Translations under genes and position numbers: made by a program
In this document: in pieces, positions 21,507-33,316 of the stretch
Layout of the letters: each line of letters begins with the position of its first letter
Position numbering within the stretch: the stretch's first letter is position 1
The notes under the pieces: generated by a model
What the model was told of the DNA's origin: nothing
Seen by the model: only the letters and a program-made list of their open reading frames with translations
Database searches by the model: none
DNA from: Coix lacryma-jobi var. lacryma-jobi
Lineage: Eukaryota; Streptophyta; Magnoliopsida; Poales; Poaceae
Direction of reading: 5' to 3'
NCBI GenBank assembly: GCA_009763385.1
Contig: CM019831.1
Location: 83,053,845-83,117,844 of the forward strand
DNA: 64,000 bases

Positions 21507-22927
21507 TAGCAATCATCTTAAGAGTTGCGGAATTGTTCCACAACTTACGCCACCCGGAACGCCTCAGAGAAACGGCGTGTCCGAGCGACATAACCAAACT
21601 CTGTTAGACATGGTTCGGTCTATGATGAGCCAGTCGAACCTTCCTTTACCATTTTGGGGATACGCTCTATAGACAGCCTCTTTCACACTAAATAGGGTAC
21701 CGTCTAAGTCTGTAGTTAAGACACCATATGAGGTGTGGACTGGTAAGAGTCCCAGTTTGTCTTTTCTAAAGATTTGGGGTTGTGAAGTTTATGTAAAACG
21801 ACTTATATCAGATAAACTAACACCCAAGTCGGACAAGTGCTTTTTCGTGGGATACCCATAGGAAACTTTAGGGTATTACTTCTACAACCGCTCAAAGGGC
21901 AAAGTGTTTGTTGCTCGAAACAGTGTTTTGTTAGAGAAAGAGTTTCTCAAAAGAGACAAGAGAGGGCGGAAGGTGTATCTTGAAGAAGTTCAGGATGAGC
22001 CAACAGGGATGGACTCTACGAGTGATGCTAATGTAGCAGAATAAGTTGAGCTATCTATGGCAACAGACACCCTGCCCCAACCATGAAGGTTGGCAAAAAT
22101 CCATGACTTGTGTGGGGATGTGTTATTGTTAGACGGTGACAAACCTGCAACTTATGCCGAGGCAATGATGGACCCAGATTCTGAAAAATGCCATAGTGCC
22201 ATGAGATCTGAGATAGATTCCATGGGAGCCAATCAAGTTTGGAACTTGGTTGACCCGCGTAATGGGGTAAGACCCATAGAGTGCAAATGGATCTATAAAA
22301 AGAAAAAGGATATGGATGGAAACGTCCAAGTTTATAAAGCTCGACTTGTCGCAAAAGGTTTTCAGCAAGTTCAAGGAGTTGACTACGATGAGACTTTCTC
22401 GCCGGTAGCGATGCTTAAATCTATCTGGATCATTCTAGCAATTGTTGCCTATTATGACTATGAGATATGGCAGATGGATGTTAAAACAGCCTTTCTAAAT
22501 GGCAATTTGGAAGAGGACGTGTATATGATACAACCTGAAGGTTTTGTTGATCCTAGCAATGCTGGAAAAATATGCAAGCTTAAGAAATCTATTTATGGGT
22601 TAAAGCAAGCATCTCGGAGTTGAAATATTCATTTTGATGAGGTGGTCAAAGGGTTTGGCTTCTGTCAAAGTGAAGAAGAACGTTGTGTTTACAAGAAGGA
22701 AAGTGGGGGCGCCATTGTGTTTCTAATCTTGTATGTAGATGACATACTGTTGATTGGGAATGATATTCCAATGTTGCAAACCGTAAAGAGTTCACTGAAT
22801 AATAGTTTTTCTATGAAGGATTTAGGAGAAGCAACATATATTCTGGGCATTAAGATCTATAAAGATAGGTCAAAGAGGCTAGTAGGATTAAGCCAAGAAA
22901 CCTACATTGACAATGTGTTGAAATGGT
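21507..22927 (+). pseudogene. pol: AngC integrase C-terminus and reverse transcriptase
   Basis: After TAGCA the integrase reading resumes (NHLKSCGIVPQL, then ERHNQTLLDMVRSMM with the catalytic Glu). The linker to RT contains stops near 21668, 21859 and 22042. RT is open from 22090: WKCK-type block ECKWIYKKKKDMDG, DYDETFSPVAMLKS, IWQMDVKTAFLNG with the first catalytic Asp, then YGLKQASRS and a TGA at 22621. The other two Asp follow in LILYVDDILLIGND near 22735. RT stops being readable after YIDNVLKWF at 22927, where TatI begins. The product would be the Copia polymerase. Confidence 0.9.
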
Positions 22928-23393
22928 TTTTGGGGATATTACACCCGTATACCCCCATGACACTACTTGGGCTGCTCTCCAGATACAGCCCAACCAGAAG
23001 GCCTTGTGGCCCGTGACCAGGCTGTCACAGCCGCCAAGGGCTCTCCTGATGACTTGTTCGACAAGGAAGATTCAAATAGATAGACCCGGATTCCTTGCCA
23101 AAAGGAACCGATTATAATCTGTTAGGATTCGGCAAGTTGTAACCCTGGTCCCCAGCTATATAAGGCGAGCAGGGACTCCCTCCAGACTCACATCATATTC
23201 CAACCCAACAATACAAACCAACCACGAGAACACAGGACGTAGGGTATTACGGCGACTTGCCGGCCCAAACCTGTCTAAATCACCGTCTCTCATCCCTGTG
23301 TTTACGCTTTGCAGACGTCTCGCACGCCTCCGCCGTCTAATCTACTACCTTGGGCATTCCCCTCGGTAGACTATCGACCATATTTCATCGACA
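22928..23393 (+). repeat. TatI 5' LTR (about 466 bp)
   Basis: The start is placed where AngC RT reading ends and GGGGATATTACACCC begins, though the terminal TG is not clear. The end is ATTTCATCGACA, two bases before the primer site. TATATAAG at 23157-23164 is the probable TATA box. The single LTR shows no partner in the window. Confidence 0.8.
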
Positions 23394-23395
23394 GT

Positions 23396-23413
23396 TGGCG
23401 CGTCAGGTAGGGT
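23396..23413 (+). other. TatI primer-binding site
   Basis: TGGCGCGTCAGGTAGGGT directly follows the LTR end, comparable with the TatA site. Confidence 0.8.
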
Positions 23414-23429
23414 GTGTGCTACGACACCA

Positions 23430-25417
23430 TGATCTACCAAGCGTTCACTTTCCCTCGCTCCATTGTTCTTCCGGAGGCCGGCACCACATTCCAGAACGGA
23501 TCTATGAGCTGGACCGTCGGCGACCACGTCCCTGCTCTGGAAACCGTGGAATCTGCACAGCTTCCTGCGCCGGATGCCCTGCCGTCCGCCCATTGTATCA
23601 CCAAGCCGACACGTCGCCCACCAAGAATCGCCCCCTGCGACGACCTGATCGAAGCCATCGACCTGGCCAACCGAGGTAGCTCGCATGCAACTTTCCGGCC
23701 GCCCTCGTCTCCAACAATTTTCAGGTACACCATCGGGAGCCTCCAGTGCTCAACCCGCCCGCCGCCACAGATCGAATCTGCATCCGGCTCGTCGCCACAC
23801 TTCGTCAGCAATCTCCATGCCCTACGGGCTACGCGGCACGGCTTCTACGTTTCAGCACCAAGCGCTGCGACTACTCTCCGACCAGCTCCAGTCTTTTGGC
23901 TCCGACCAGATGGCTCCGACCAGCGCGCGTGACCCGGCGATTCCAGCTCCACTCGTCGGCATGGTGGCTCTCCATGAGATCTCCGGCGACACCGTCTCGG
24001 CAACTTCGGCGTCTGGATCTACCACGACGAACGGCCCCGTCTCCACGCAGTCTACGGCCATCGCCTCCTCCAACTCCGACATCGACTTCCCGCCATATCG
24101 TGGAGGTGTCATCGTCAACGTCTCCGTCGACAGTCCTCCACCGCCAAATGAAACAGACGGCGAACGCGCCAACCGGGAGCAACGCAACATCGACCGTCAA
24201 CGCCGACGTGACCAGGAGCACCGCGACCGGGAGCGCCACGACGACGAACGAGGCAACCAAGAGCACCGCGACCGGGAGCGACGTGATGATGAACGACGTG
24301 ACCAAGAACTTTGAGATCGGGACAACGTCGGAGGCCGCGACCTCATCTACGAGTTCGACGGGGTTGACGATCAGCCCATCTACCCGACTCCAAGCGCCAA
24401 CCTCGTTGTCGTCGTCAAGGAGCTCTCCAAATTCCCCGTCACCCCAGAGCTACGGAAGGTCGTCGCCCGCATCAAGGCTGCCGCGGTGCAGTGCAATGAG
24501 AAAGGGCGCCATCCTTCTCCCTCTGGCTCGTCATACAGCAGGACACCGCCGAGTCCACATCCCTCTCGCAAGAGACAGTCTCCACCGTGTCGCGACCAGG
24601 AAGTCTCCCCTGGCAACCACGCCCACAATCAACCTCCGGCTCATGACGCTTCACAGGGCCTCGCCCCTTCACCTCCCGGCTCCGAGCCGTCCAGTGGCCT
24701 CAAGGCTTCAAGGTCAACACGGTGGACAAATATGATGGGAAGGCCAACCCGGAGCAGTGGCTGACCACGTACGAGATCGTCATTCAAGCAGCCGGAGGAG
24801 GATCCGACATGATGGCCAAGTACCTCCCCGTCATGCTGTCATCTTCAGCCAACAGTTGGCTCCACAAGCTCGCCGAGAACTCCATCAACACCTGGGAGCA
24901 GCTGAAGGAAGTCTTCGTCAAGACGTAAAGTGCTACCTGCGTATAACCAGGAACACGCTATGACCTCCAAAACGTCCACCAAGAGCACAACGAAAGCCTT
25001 CGGAGCTACATTTGTCGATTCTCCAACATGCGCTTGATGATTCCAGAGATCGCCGATGCGGAAGCCATCTCCACCTTCTCCAACAGCCTGCGCCATAAGG
25101 AGCTCTGCGACAAGATTATCGGAAAGAAGGTGGCCACGGTCATAGAATTGATGACGATCGCCAACTCCTACGCCGACGCCGATGACGCCCATCGCCATCA
25201 TGAGCGCCCACGTCACCGATCACGATCCCAGGAACGCCGCCGCAATGATGAATGCCGCGATGAACGGCGCAACGAAGGACGTGACCACCGCTCCAGACAA
25301 CGTGACCGCTGTGACAATCGGGACCGCCGCCATGATCGCTCAAAATCTTCTCGTTAGTGGACGATCACCGTCAGCGTGACCGTCGCTACATCGCCAACAC
25401 CAACACTCAGCCGAAGC
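23430..25417 (+). pseudogene. gag: TatI gag, main part
   Basis: The N-terminal region begins near ATG 23429-23431 (MIYQAFTFPRSIVLP) and shifts frame several times. It includes an Arg/Asp/Glu-rich helical stretch at about 24160-24310 (QRRRDQEHRDRERHDDE). The Gag core is at 24722-25160: DKYDGKANPEQWLTTYE, NSWLHKLAENSINTWEQL, then a stop at 24926-24928, followed by MRLMIPEIADAEAISTFSN. A long Arg-rich tail (SRSQERRRNDECRDER) would bind nucleic acid. SIR2 interrupts at 25417 within the C-terminal portion, which continues at 33050. It would form the particle shell. Confidence 0.82.
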
Positions 25418-25813
25418 TGAAGGACCGAGAAAGATATCCAAGGCGACCAGAGGAGGGGGTGAATGGGAGCTTCAAATTTCTTTCGAAATGTTGAGGCCTC
25501 TATCCCAGAAAATCAACCCCAAGAGCAAACCCGAGACGCGTGATGTCCACGACCTAGAGAGTGGGTGGATGTTCCCTAGGAACACTGTGAGACACCACAA
25601 AAACTTCCTCACCCAAGTTCACGCAAGTTAACTAGTGACAGGATGGAGTTTGGGTAACCTCAACCTCCCCCGAGCAACGCGAGGGGGATTCAAGCTATTT
25701 TGCAAAGCGGAAAGCCCGATTTCTGTAGAGCACGAAGTCGAAAATCCAATGCAAAAACACAAAATCAAATCCGAAGTCGAACGAGGAAACTGCGGACGAA
25801 ACAGTGCAAAACT

Positions 25814-26075
25814 CACTGCATCGGACGCTGGCAGCGTCCGATGTAGAGGCACCGGACGCGTCCGATGCAAAATGACCCGACCTGGGACCTTACTGCATAG
25901 CCATCGGACGCTGGCTATAGTGATAGTTCAGTGTCCGATGTTCGACCCTCGGACGCGTCCGATGGCAATGGAGCGTCCGATGGTCAGCGTCCGATGCTCC
26001 TTTAAAATCACAAAAACTGACACGTGGCAACGGCGCGTCCGATGCTATTCGGGTCAGCGTCCGATGCCCCCGAAA
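25814..26075 (-). repeat. CGGACGCGTCCGATG repeat cluster in SIR2
   Basis: Six or more copies of GGACGC and GCGTCCGATG, several arranged as inverted repeats (CATCGGACGC with GCGTCCGATG around a 5-base spacer at 25819). The position in the LTR matches the GGACAGTCC cluster of SIR1 and SIR3, but the motif is different. Confidence 0.8.
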
Positions 26076-26845
26076 ACACACAGTTCTTCTGCGATTCCAA
26101 CCTGATCTCCTCTGAATCAAAAGCACTGAGGCTTAGACTTGGTATGAGGAGTTCCAAGGATGTTAGTGAGATACCCCTAAGAGATCATGGCTCAAACCTA
26201 ACTCCAAATCGGCGAATCGGAAGAAATGGGGACAAAAGGGAGAAAAACGATCCAAACACGAAAACCGATCGATCTACTTGCTCGTGAGGTTTGAGTTGAA
26301 TTCCTTTGGTGGAAATGATCCCCTCACTGTAAAGAACAAGTTGATTCAAATGGTTTTGCAAATGAAGCAACGTGGAGAGAGATCGATCGATGGGAAACTT
26401 GAGGAGAAAAGCAAAACACGAAGAACAACACAAGAACGCGAATCACAACCTCAATTGCTAGCCGAAATTCGTCCCCACGAGGAGACAACGGGAATCCGGT
26501 CCCATTTCCGCAAAATCCAAATACATAGAGGTATGATTAAACCGTCTCTGTGGATCTCAGTAGCTACAGCAGGGAATGGGAGAGCAGGAAACCCTAAGTA
26601 AAAATAGCAAATGGCTGAGATGGTATGGGAGGTCGGTGTCTCCCTCTACTTATCCTAATTTTTATTCCCACTCTACCCCTAATGATACAGAGCGAACCAG
26701 CTAAACCCTAAGGCTATTATGGACCAGCTCGAAGTAGGTGGTGATCCGACGGCCACGCCCGCACAACTGGTAGCTTCGCCTCGACGCGACCTCACCGATT
26801 GCCGCCACGTGCTGCCACCGCTCTGCTCGTCCTTTTCATAGACCT

Positions 26846-27113
26846 CCCCCCGATTTTGAGGCCGAAACCGGGAAACCTGGGTCGTCCCCCGGTTTTGAGG
26901 CTGAAACCGAGAAACCTATCGTCTGTCGCCTGAGTTTTGTGGCCCAAACTCAGAAACCCGCCAGCACCCAGGTTTTGAGGCCCAAACCTGGAAACCATCC
27001 TCAGCCCATGTTTTGTGGCCCAAACTCAGAAACCGGCCGCACCCAGGTTTTGAGGCCCAAACCTAGAAACCGTCCACTCGGTGGTTTTTCTGTGGCTCAA
27101 CCACCAAACCGAG
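26846..27113 (-). repeat. Hairpin array in SIR2 LTR
   Basis: Plus-strand stems in order: CCCGATTT/AAACCGGG (one mismatch), CCGGTTT/AAACCGA, CTGAGTTT/AAACTCAG, CCAGGTTT/AAACCTGG, a broken one (CATGTTT/AAACTCAG), CCAGGTTT/AAACCTAG, and the wide final one. Loops read TGAGGCC or TGTGGCC. It is the inverse-complement counterpart of 10955-11250. Confidence 0.85.
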
Positions 27114-27290
27114 CCATAGAGGGGATGCACCGCCCGTGCACCCCGTCCACACGCAAGTCTTCACTTGTCGCTGTCCCAGGCTGTCAGCCACCACGACCGA
27201 TCCTCAGGCCACCGGTCCGTCAGTCCAAGCCTCATGTACGCCCTTCACCGCTCTGGGTCCATCGACATGACATGTCTCTACTTGACCTTC

Positions 27291-28639
27291 TGTTAACACC
27301 AGAATTTCGCACGCATAAGAAGATGACAAGAGGACCTAGTTGGCAGTAAGAGGGGCATTCGGCAAACAACCAAGCGGTCGGCTAGTTCTTGGAGTTTCGG
27401 CAAGTACCTGTACGGTCGGCTATCTTGCAAGGTGGTGATTATATTCGGGAAGCAAATATGGCAAGTAAAGCCGACTTGTGCGAGAAGACACGTGACGATG
27501 GAGGACGCCATGAGGAAAAATAAGAATAGGACTCATATTTTCTGAGTTTTATTATGTAAATCGTAATCTTCCAAGATTCATATTTCGCCCAGGGTATAAA
27601 TATAAACCCTCAACCATTGTAAAATGGTTCACAACCATATCAATACAAACCGGCCCCATGCCACCTTCGAGTCCTTAGTCATGTGGTCGAGTTCTTCAAG
27701 AGGAATCATCGATCCGTCGACCTCCGTAAGTCCCGGCAACCTTGTTATCATGTCTAGTATCAAGCGGTGGATTTAGATATGATGCAAGTAGTCTTCTTTG
27801 TTTCCAAAGGTCGTGCGGCGGATCTTTGTTAATGATCAAGAAGTCTTTCTTTATGCCTTGCTTATGGATAAATACCGTGCGGCAGGCGTTTAATCATATG
27901 TTTAGCAAAAGCGAGATAATTATCGGCTCTATTAGATTTGGCAGATCTAATAGATTCATTAAGTTATCATGTGTTATACGTTTTAATTAATTATGTAACA
28001 TACCTTTTTGCCCAATCCAGATTGATCTTTGTTCGGCCTTGCTTTACAAGTTTATTTATCCCTTTTAATAATTGTGGTTCTTCATTGCATGATTATGATG
28101 GCCGAATTAATTTCTAATCTAGATTGTTAAATGTTGTGGGTTTATGCATATCAATCATGTTTAGGCTTAGATAAAACTAGGTATCGTGCGATAGATGCAG
28201 GTTTTAGATTGGTCTGATCATTTTTGTTTGTATGTTCCTTCCTCATGGATCCCAACTCGGCTAGCTTGCCGAGCTTGGTTACACGTTAATTCATATTTTA
28301 TCTTTATTCGTTCAAGCATGTCTTTTTCATGTATGTGCGTTCGGCAACTAACTGCTTATGTATGTTTACGTTCAGAGTTAGCCGAACGACCTTTAAACCT
28401 GTTGACAGACAGCTTCTATAGTTGTGTGCCATTGTGATTGGCTTCAAGGCCATAAATATGGAACTGTCTGGTCTCACCCGGCATGTTCCAGTTTTATTCT
28501 CACAGTTTTATCCCTTTTTGTTTTTCAGGTCAAACCGACTGGCACGTCTCCAGATTTCAAACCGTCCGGGCACCCGATTTAAGTCACGCTTTTCGGCTTG
28601 CTGTGTGTGAGGCATAGTGTACCATATTTTGCGTCAACA
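27291..28639 (+). repeat. TatE 5' LTR (1349 bp)
   Basis: Limits are TGTTAACACCAG and TTTGCGTCAACA. The left limit is fixed by the CCTTC duplication and the right by the primer site. The last about 460 bp match 32457-32921. The whole matches TatJ LTR in inverse orientation. Confidence 0.93.
27595..27602 (+). promoter_or_regulatory. TATA box of TatE LTR
   Basis: TATAAATA within CAGGGTATAAATATAAACC, about 300 bp into the LTR. The TatJ LTR has the equivalent box at 44930-44937 on the minus strand. Confidence 0.7.
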
Positions 28640-28646
28640 CACTTTT

Positions 28647-28664
28647 TGGCACGCCCAGTCGGAC
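28647..28664 (+). other. TatE primer-binding site
   Basis: TGGCACGCCCAGTCGGAC, seven bases after the LTR end. It differs from the TGGCGCG type of TatA and TatI; the priming tRNA was not identified. Confidence 0.75.
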
Positions 28665-28754
28665 ACGAAGCCAATCCAAGCAGTCGACTCTTAGAGCAAT
28701 TCTTAAATGAATAATCCAATTGATGGTAACGAAGGAAAATTGGGATGAGGTTTT

Positions 28755-31700
28755 ATGTTGGCTGATAAATTAGAGGAGATAAATGTTGGTGATGGAGCCG
28801 AAACAAGACCAATATATGTCAGTACAAATGTGGATCCAGAGTATAGGTTGAAATTGGTAAACCTTTTGAAAGAATTAAAGGATTGTTTTGCTTGGGATTA
28901 CATAGAGATGCCCGGATTGGACCGTTCCATTGTTGAGCATCGGTTACCGATCAAACCTGGGTATCGTCCCTACAAACAACCTCCTCGGAAGATTTTTAAA
29001 GGGGAGGTACTGGCTGACGTGAAGGAAGAAGTTGAGAGATTATTGAAAGCGGATTTCATTCGGCCATGTAGGTATGCAAAGTGGATTTCAAACATAGTTC
29101 CAGTATATAAGAAGAATGGAAAGATGAGGGTTTGCATTGATTTTAGAAACCTCAATAAAGCTACTCCGATGGACAGTTACCCAATGCCGGTAGCCGAATT
29201 GCTTGTTGATGCAGCGGCTGGTTACGAAGTCATCAGTTTTATGGATGGTAATGTTGGATATAAGCAAATCTTTATGGCAGTGGAAGATATTTCAAAGACG
29301 GCTTTTAGATGCCCTGGTCATATTGGTTTGTTCGAATGGATTGTTATGACGTTCAGATTAAAGAATGCCGGCGCCACTTATCAAAGAGCTATGAATTATA
29401 TCTTTCATGAGTTGATCGGCAAAATTGTAGAAATCTATATTGATGACGTGGTCGTGAAGTCTAAGAACCATGAAGAACATTTAGTTGATTTAAGGAAGAC
29501 TTTGGAATGCACAAGGAGGCATGGTTTGAGGATGAATCCAAACAAGTGTGCTTTTGGAGTCGCGGCAGGTGAATTTTTGGGGTTTCTGATCCATAAAGGG
29601 GGATTGAAGTCAGGAAGAAAAGCATGGAGGCAATAGAAAATGTTGTTCCCCCAACCAACCTTATGGAGTTGCAATCACTACTTGGCAAAATTAATTTTGT
29701 AAGAAGATTTGTATCTAACTTATCGGAAAGAGTTCTGCCTTTTTCTCCGTTGCTGAAGCTTAAGAAAGATCAGAAGTTCGTGTGGGGTGACGTACAACAG
29801 AAAGCTTTTGATGAAATTAAAGAATACATGAAGGCACCACCAGTGTTGGTACCTCCACAACTTGGTAAATCTTTCAAGTTGTACGTGACGACCGATAGCC
29901 TAACGATAGGATCGACCCTCATACAAGAATTTGAAGGAAAAGAAAGAATAATAGCTTACCTTAGCCGAAAGCTGTTAGACCCAGAGATGAGGTATTCAGC
30001 TACGGAGAAACTTTGTTTATGTGTGTATTACTCGTGTACCAAGTTTTGGCACTACTTATTAAATGTCGAATGCATAGTAGTTTCCGAAGTTGACGTGATA
30101 AAGCATATGTTGTCAATGCCTATTCTAAGTGGAAGAATCGGCAAGTGGATTCTAGCACTGTTGGAGTTTGATTTAAGGTACGAATCGGCAAAGGCAGTAA
30201 AAGGCCAAGCTATTGCCGATTTTGTTACTCATCATCGTGATCATTCTGTTAACATGGTAAATATCGCACCATGGACTTTGTTTTTTGATGGTTCATCTTG
30301 CAGTAAAGGTGGTGGTGCTGGTATTTTCTTGATTTCTCCGCGACGGTTGACTTTTAAATATGCCATTCCCATTGAGTTTTATGTTACTAACAATCAAGCG
30401 GAGTATGAGGCCTTGCTCAGAGGACTTCGGCTTCTTGTGGAAATAAGAGCTGTTGCTGTTCAAATCTTTGGGGATTCTGAGTTGGTCATCAACCAATTAA
30501 CCGGCCAATATGAATGTAAAAGTGATATATTGAGGGAATATTATGAAGAATGTCAGGAACTTTTAAGATGTTTTCAGACGGCAACTTTACATCATATCCC
30601 TAGGGGGCACAACGAAGAAGCAAATAAATTAGCTCAGGCAGCTTCTGGTTACTGGGAAGATCAGGAAATTTTTGTTTTGGATGAAGATTGTATAGCTGAC
30701 GATTGGAGAAAGGAAATTGCTGATTACTTGAGAAGTCCATCGCAAAAGGTTTCCCGAAAACTCAGGTATAAGGCTCTGAAGTTTACACTTCTCGATGATC
30801 AGCTGTACTATAGATCTATAGATGGAGTGCTCCTCAAGTGTTTAAGTCAAGGAGAAGCCAAAAAGCTGATGCATGAAGTGCATGAAGGGTTGTGTGGTGC
30901 ACATCAATCGGCTTACCGAATGAAATGGATAATAAGGAGAACCGGGTATTTTTGGCCGACTATGCTCGAAGATTGTTTTGAATATTATAAAGGCTGCCAA
31001 GATTATCAGAGATTCGGCAATATTCAAAGAGTTCCGGCTTCGGTTATGAATCCAATTATCAAGCCATGGACGTTTAGAGGATGGGCCATAGATTTGATTG
31101 GTCAGATTCATCCACCCTCTAGCAAAGGACATAAATTCATATTATTGGCTACAAATTACTTTACCAAATGGGTTGAGGCTGTAACTTTGAAGAAGGTTAC
31201 ATCAAAAAACATGGTCAAATTTGTTAAGGAACATATAGTTCATAGATTCAGGATCCCTCAAACTATAACAACGGATCAAGGGACCTAGTTTACATCATCC
31301 AAATTTTGTGATTTTGCTGAAGAAATGGGGATCAAGTTGTATAATTCTTCTCCTTATTATGCACAAGCCAATGGTCAAGCTAAAGCATCAAATAATATTA
31401 TGATTAAGATTATCCAGAAAAAGATTGATGAAAAGCCAAAGAAGTGGCATTTGGTTCTTAATGAAGCATTGTGGGCTTACCGAATGGCATGTCATGGGTC
31501 TACTCAAGTGTCTCCCTACGAGTTAGTTTATGGGCATTGTGTTGTGTTGCCATGGGAGTTGCAATCAAGTTCAAGACGAGTTACATTGCAGAATGATTTA
31601 AGGAGAGAAGATTATAAAAGCTTAATGATGGATGAATTGGAAGATTTGCACTTGGTTCGTCTTAAGGCATTGGAGATTATAGAAAAGAACAAATTGCGTG

Positions 31701-31960
31701 TTGCCAAGTATTACAATAAGAAAGTTAAAGAGAAACACTTTGTAGAAGGGGATTTGGTTTGGAAGGTTATACTGCCGATAGGGATGAAAGATAAAGCATT
31801 CGGTAAATGGTCTTCAAATTGGGAAGGTCCTTTTCGGATAGTAAGACATGTACCTGGCAATGCATATATTTTGAAGACTTTATTGGGAGAAGAATTTTCC
31901 AGAGCTATTAATGGGAGATTTCTCAAAAAGTTTTATCCCAGTGTAGAAGTTGGTGCATGA
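28755..31960 (+). pseudogene. pol: TatE pol: RT, two RNase H domains, integrase
   Basis: The reading begins in the protease-RT linker (CFAWDYIEMPGLD) only 90 bp after the primer site. RT motifs are VCIDFRNLNKATP, SFMDGNVGYKQIFM, RLKNAGATYQRAM and the catalytic YIDD. A one-base deletion near 29602 shifts the frame. The second segment (from 29624) carries the first RNase H, then the archaeal-type RNase H (LFFDGSSCSKGGGAG, NNQAEYEALL, FGDSELVI). It continues with the integrase zinc finger and core (WAIDLIGQIHPPSSKGHKF, TTDQGT). A TAG at 31286-31288 is followed in frame by NGQAKASNN, where the catalytic Glu is expected but Lys-Ala is seen, and by the C-terminal domain. The frame is otherwise well kept. 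Confidence 0.9.
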
Positions 31961-32456
31961 GCAAATTCAAGAACATTTGTGTGCAAAAATAGCCGACATA
32001 AAATATGTCGCCTTTAGCGCAAAAAAAATATCAGTCTAACCGAATGTAGAAGATATCATGAAAGAATTCTGCTTTCGGTAGCTCTGAGAGAGAAAAACAG
32101 GAATCACGAACCGATATTTCATAGGTGCAAGTTGTTCGCAAAGGAGAGCAGTTTTACTACAAGAGACTCCTAAATACAAACTATTCATCAAACAATCTGT
32201 TCAAGACAGATTGGGCGTCAGTGGCCTGGGCGAGTACGGTCGCGTGGTCCTCGTAGCTTTCCAGAAGATCTTCGATGTCTTCTGGGAGCTCGCCGCCGTC
32301 GAAGCCGGTTGGCATGGCAGAGAAGTCTTCACGCGCCGGGGTGGACATCGCCGACAGCCCTAAGGCGACGCCATGGTGTACGCCATGAATGACGGCTTGA
32401 TCGACACGGCCGTCCGCATCATCAAGACGCGCCTCCATGGTTTCCCCCTGGGCGTT
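31961..32456 (-). pseudogene. TatE antisense gene, C-terminal exon fragment
   Basis: On the minus strand from about 32456 to the stop at 32181-32183 there is an open reading (GETMEARLDDADGRVDQA, then ELPEDIEDLLESYEDHATVL) ending LFDE. It is GC-rich and acidic, unlike the AT-rich pol before it. It is positioned and oriented like the terminal exon of the TatI antisense gene. The 5' part is lost at a deletion joining it to the middle of the 3' LTR. The remaining 31961-32180 is noncoding. Confidence 0.6.
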
Positions 32457-32921
32457 CACTAGGTATCGTACGACAGATGCAGGTTTTAGATTGGTCTGAT
32501 CATGTTTGTTTGTATGTTCCTTCCTCATGGACCCCAACTCGGCTAGCTTGCCGAGCTTGGTTGCACGTTAATTCATATTTTATCTTTATTCGTTCAAGCA
32601 TGTCTTTTTCATGTATGTGCGTTCGGCAACTAACTGCTTATGTACGTTTACGTTTAGAGTTAGCCGAACGACCTTTAAACCGGTTGACAGACAACTTCTA
32701 TAGCTGTGTGCCATTGTGATTGGCTTCAAGGCCGTAAATATGGAATTGTCTGGTCTCACCCGGCATGTTCCAGTTTTATTCTCACAGTTTTATCCCTTGT
32801 TGGTTTTCAGGTCAAACCGACTGGCACGTCTCCGGATTTCAAACCGTCCGGGCACCCAATTTAAGTCACGCTTTTCGGCTTGCTGTGTGTGAGGCGCAGT
32901 GTACCACATTTTGCGTCAACA
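32457..32921 (+). repeat. TatE 3' LTR, 5'-truncated
   Basis: Aligns with 28176-28639 of the 5' LTR with few differences. The junction shares ACTAGGTATCG between the two sides, so the deletion shows microhomology. The polypurine tract and first about 890 bp are missing. Confidence 0.92.
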
Positions 32922-33049
32922 CCTTCACCTTGCCTTTGATCACCGTATCCATGCTCAACACCTGCACAAGCAAGCCAAAGAACATGCACATCATCCCAGT
33001 TGACAATCACTCATCATCTCAAGATCCGGCATACACCCATGTATCCGCA

Positions 33050-33316
33050 GAAGCGCACCTACGACAATGAGTACGAGAAGCTCCTCAGCGGCCCTTGTCC
33101 TCTCCACAAGAACTCCAAACACTCCCTACATGAGTGCGACATCATCGCCCGCAACGTACGTGGAAACGACGAGAAGCGGCCGCGAAACGACAACGATAAG
33201 GACAAGGACACCGACGCCCATGAACCTGCCTTCCGAGCACACTCTCCATATTTGGCGGCAACGTCGTCATCGAGACCGAGCAGAAGCGACGCTAAGTACG
33301 ATGCGACATCGCCTCC
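33050..33316 (+). pseudogene. gag: TatI gag C-terminus
   Basis: Continues Gag after SIR2: EYEKLLSGPCPLHKNSKHSLHEC, a Cys/His knuckle of the Tat type, then an Asp/Lys-rich linker. The frame drifts relative to the protease reading that starts near 33317. Confidence 0.8.

Larger units (their letters stand above)
27291..32921 (+). mobile_element. TatE: internally deleted Tat-clade gypsy element in SIR2
   Basis: Complete by its flanks (target duplication CCTTC at 27286-27290 and 32922-32926) but missing much internally. It has a 1349-bp 5' LTR, a primer site, then RT almost immediately, with no gag or protease. RNase H (two), integrase, and an antisense gene fragment follow, then a 3' LTR lacking its first about 890 bp. 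Its LTR is the same family as TatJ at 43884-45251. AT-rich codon use contrasts with GC-rich TatI around it. Confidence 0.92.
25418..33049 (-). mobile_element. SIR2: solo LTR of the SIR family, split by TatE
   Basis: The LTR occupies 25418-27290 and 32922-33049 (about 2.0 kb when TatE and one CCTTC are discounted), in minus orientation relative to SIR1. It starts TGAAGGACCGAG and ends GTATCCGCA. Flanks give target duplication GAAGC at 25413-25417 and 33050-33054. There is no internal region, so unequal recombination between the two LTRs of one element is the likely origin. Deleting it restores the TatI gag reading. Confidence 0.93.

Noticed and set aside
23414..24735. Overlapping long plus-strand and minus-strand frames in TatI gag
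   Set aside because: High GC content opens several frames; only the frame with Gag motifs is credible.
32181..32537. Full 118-codon minus-strand gene
   Set aside because: The start lies in the TatE LTR beyond the deletion junction; only the part up to about 32456 is antisense-gene sequence.
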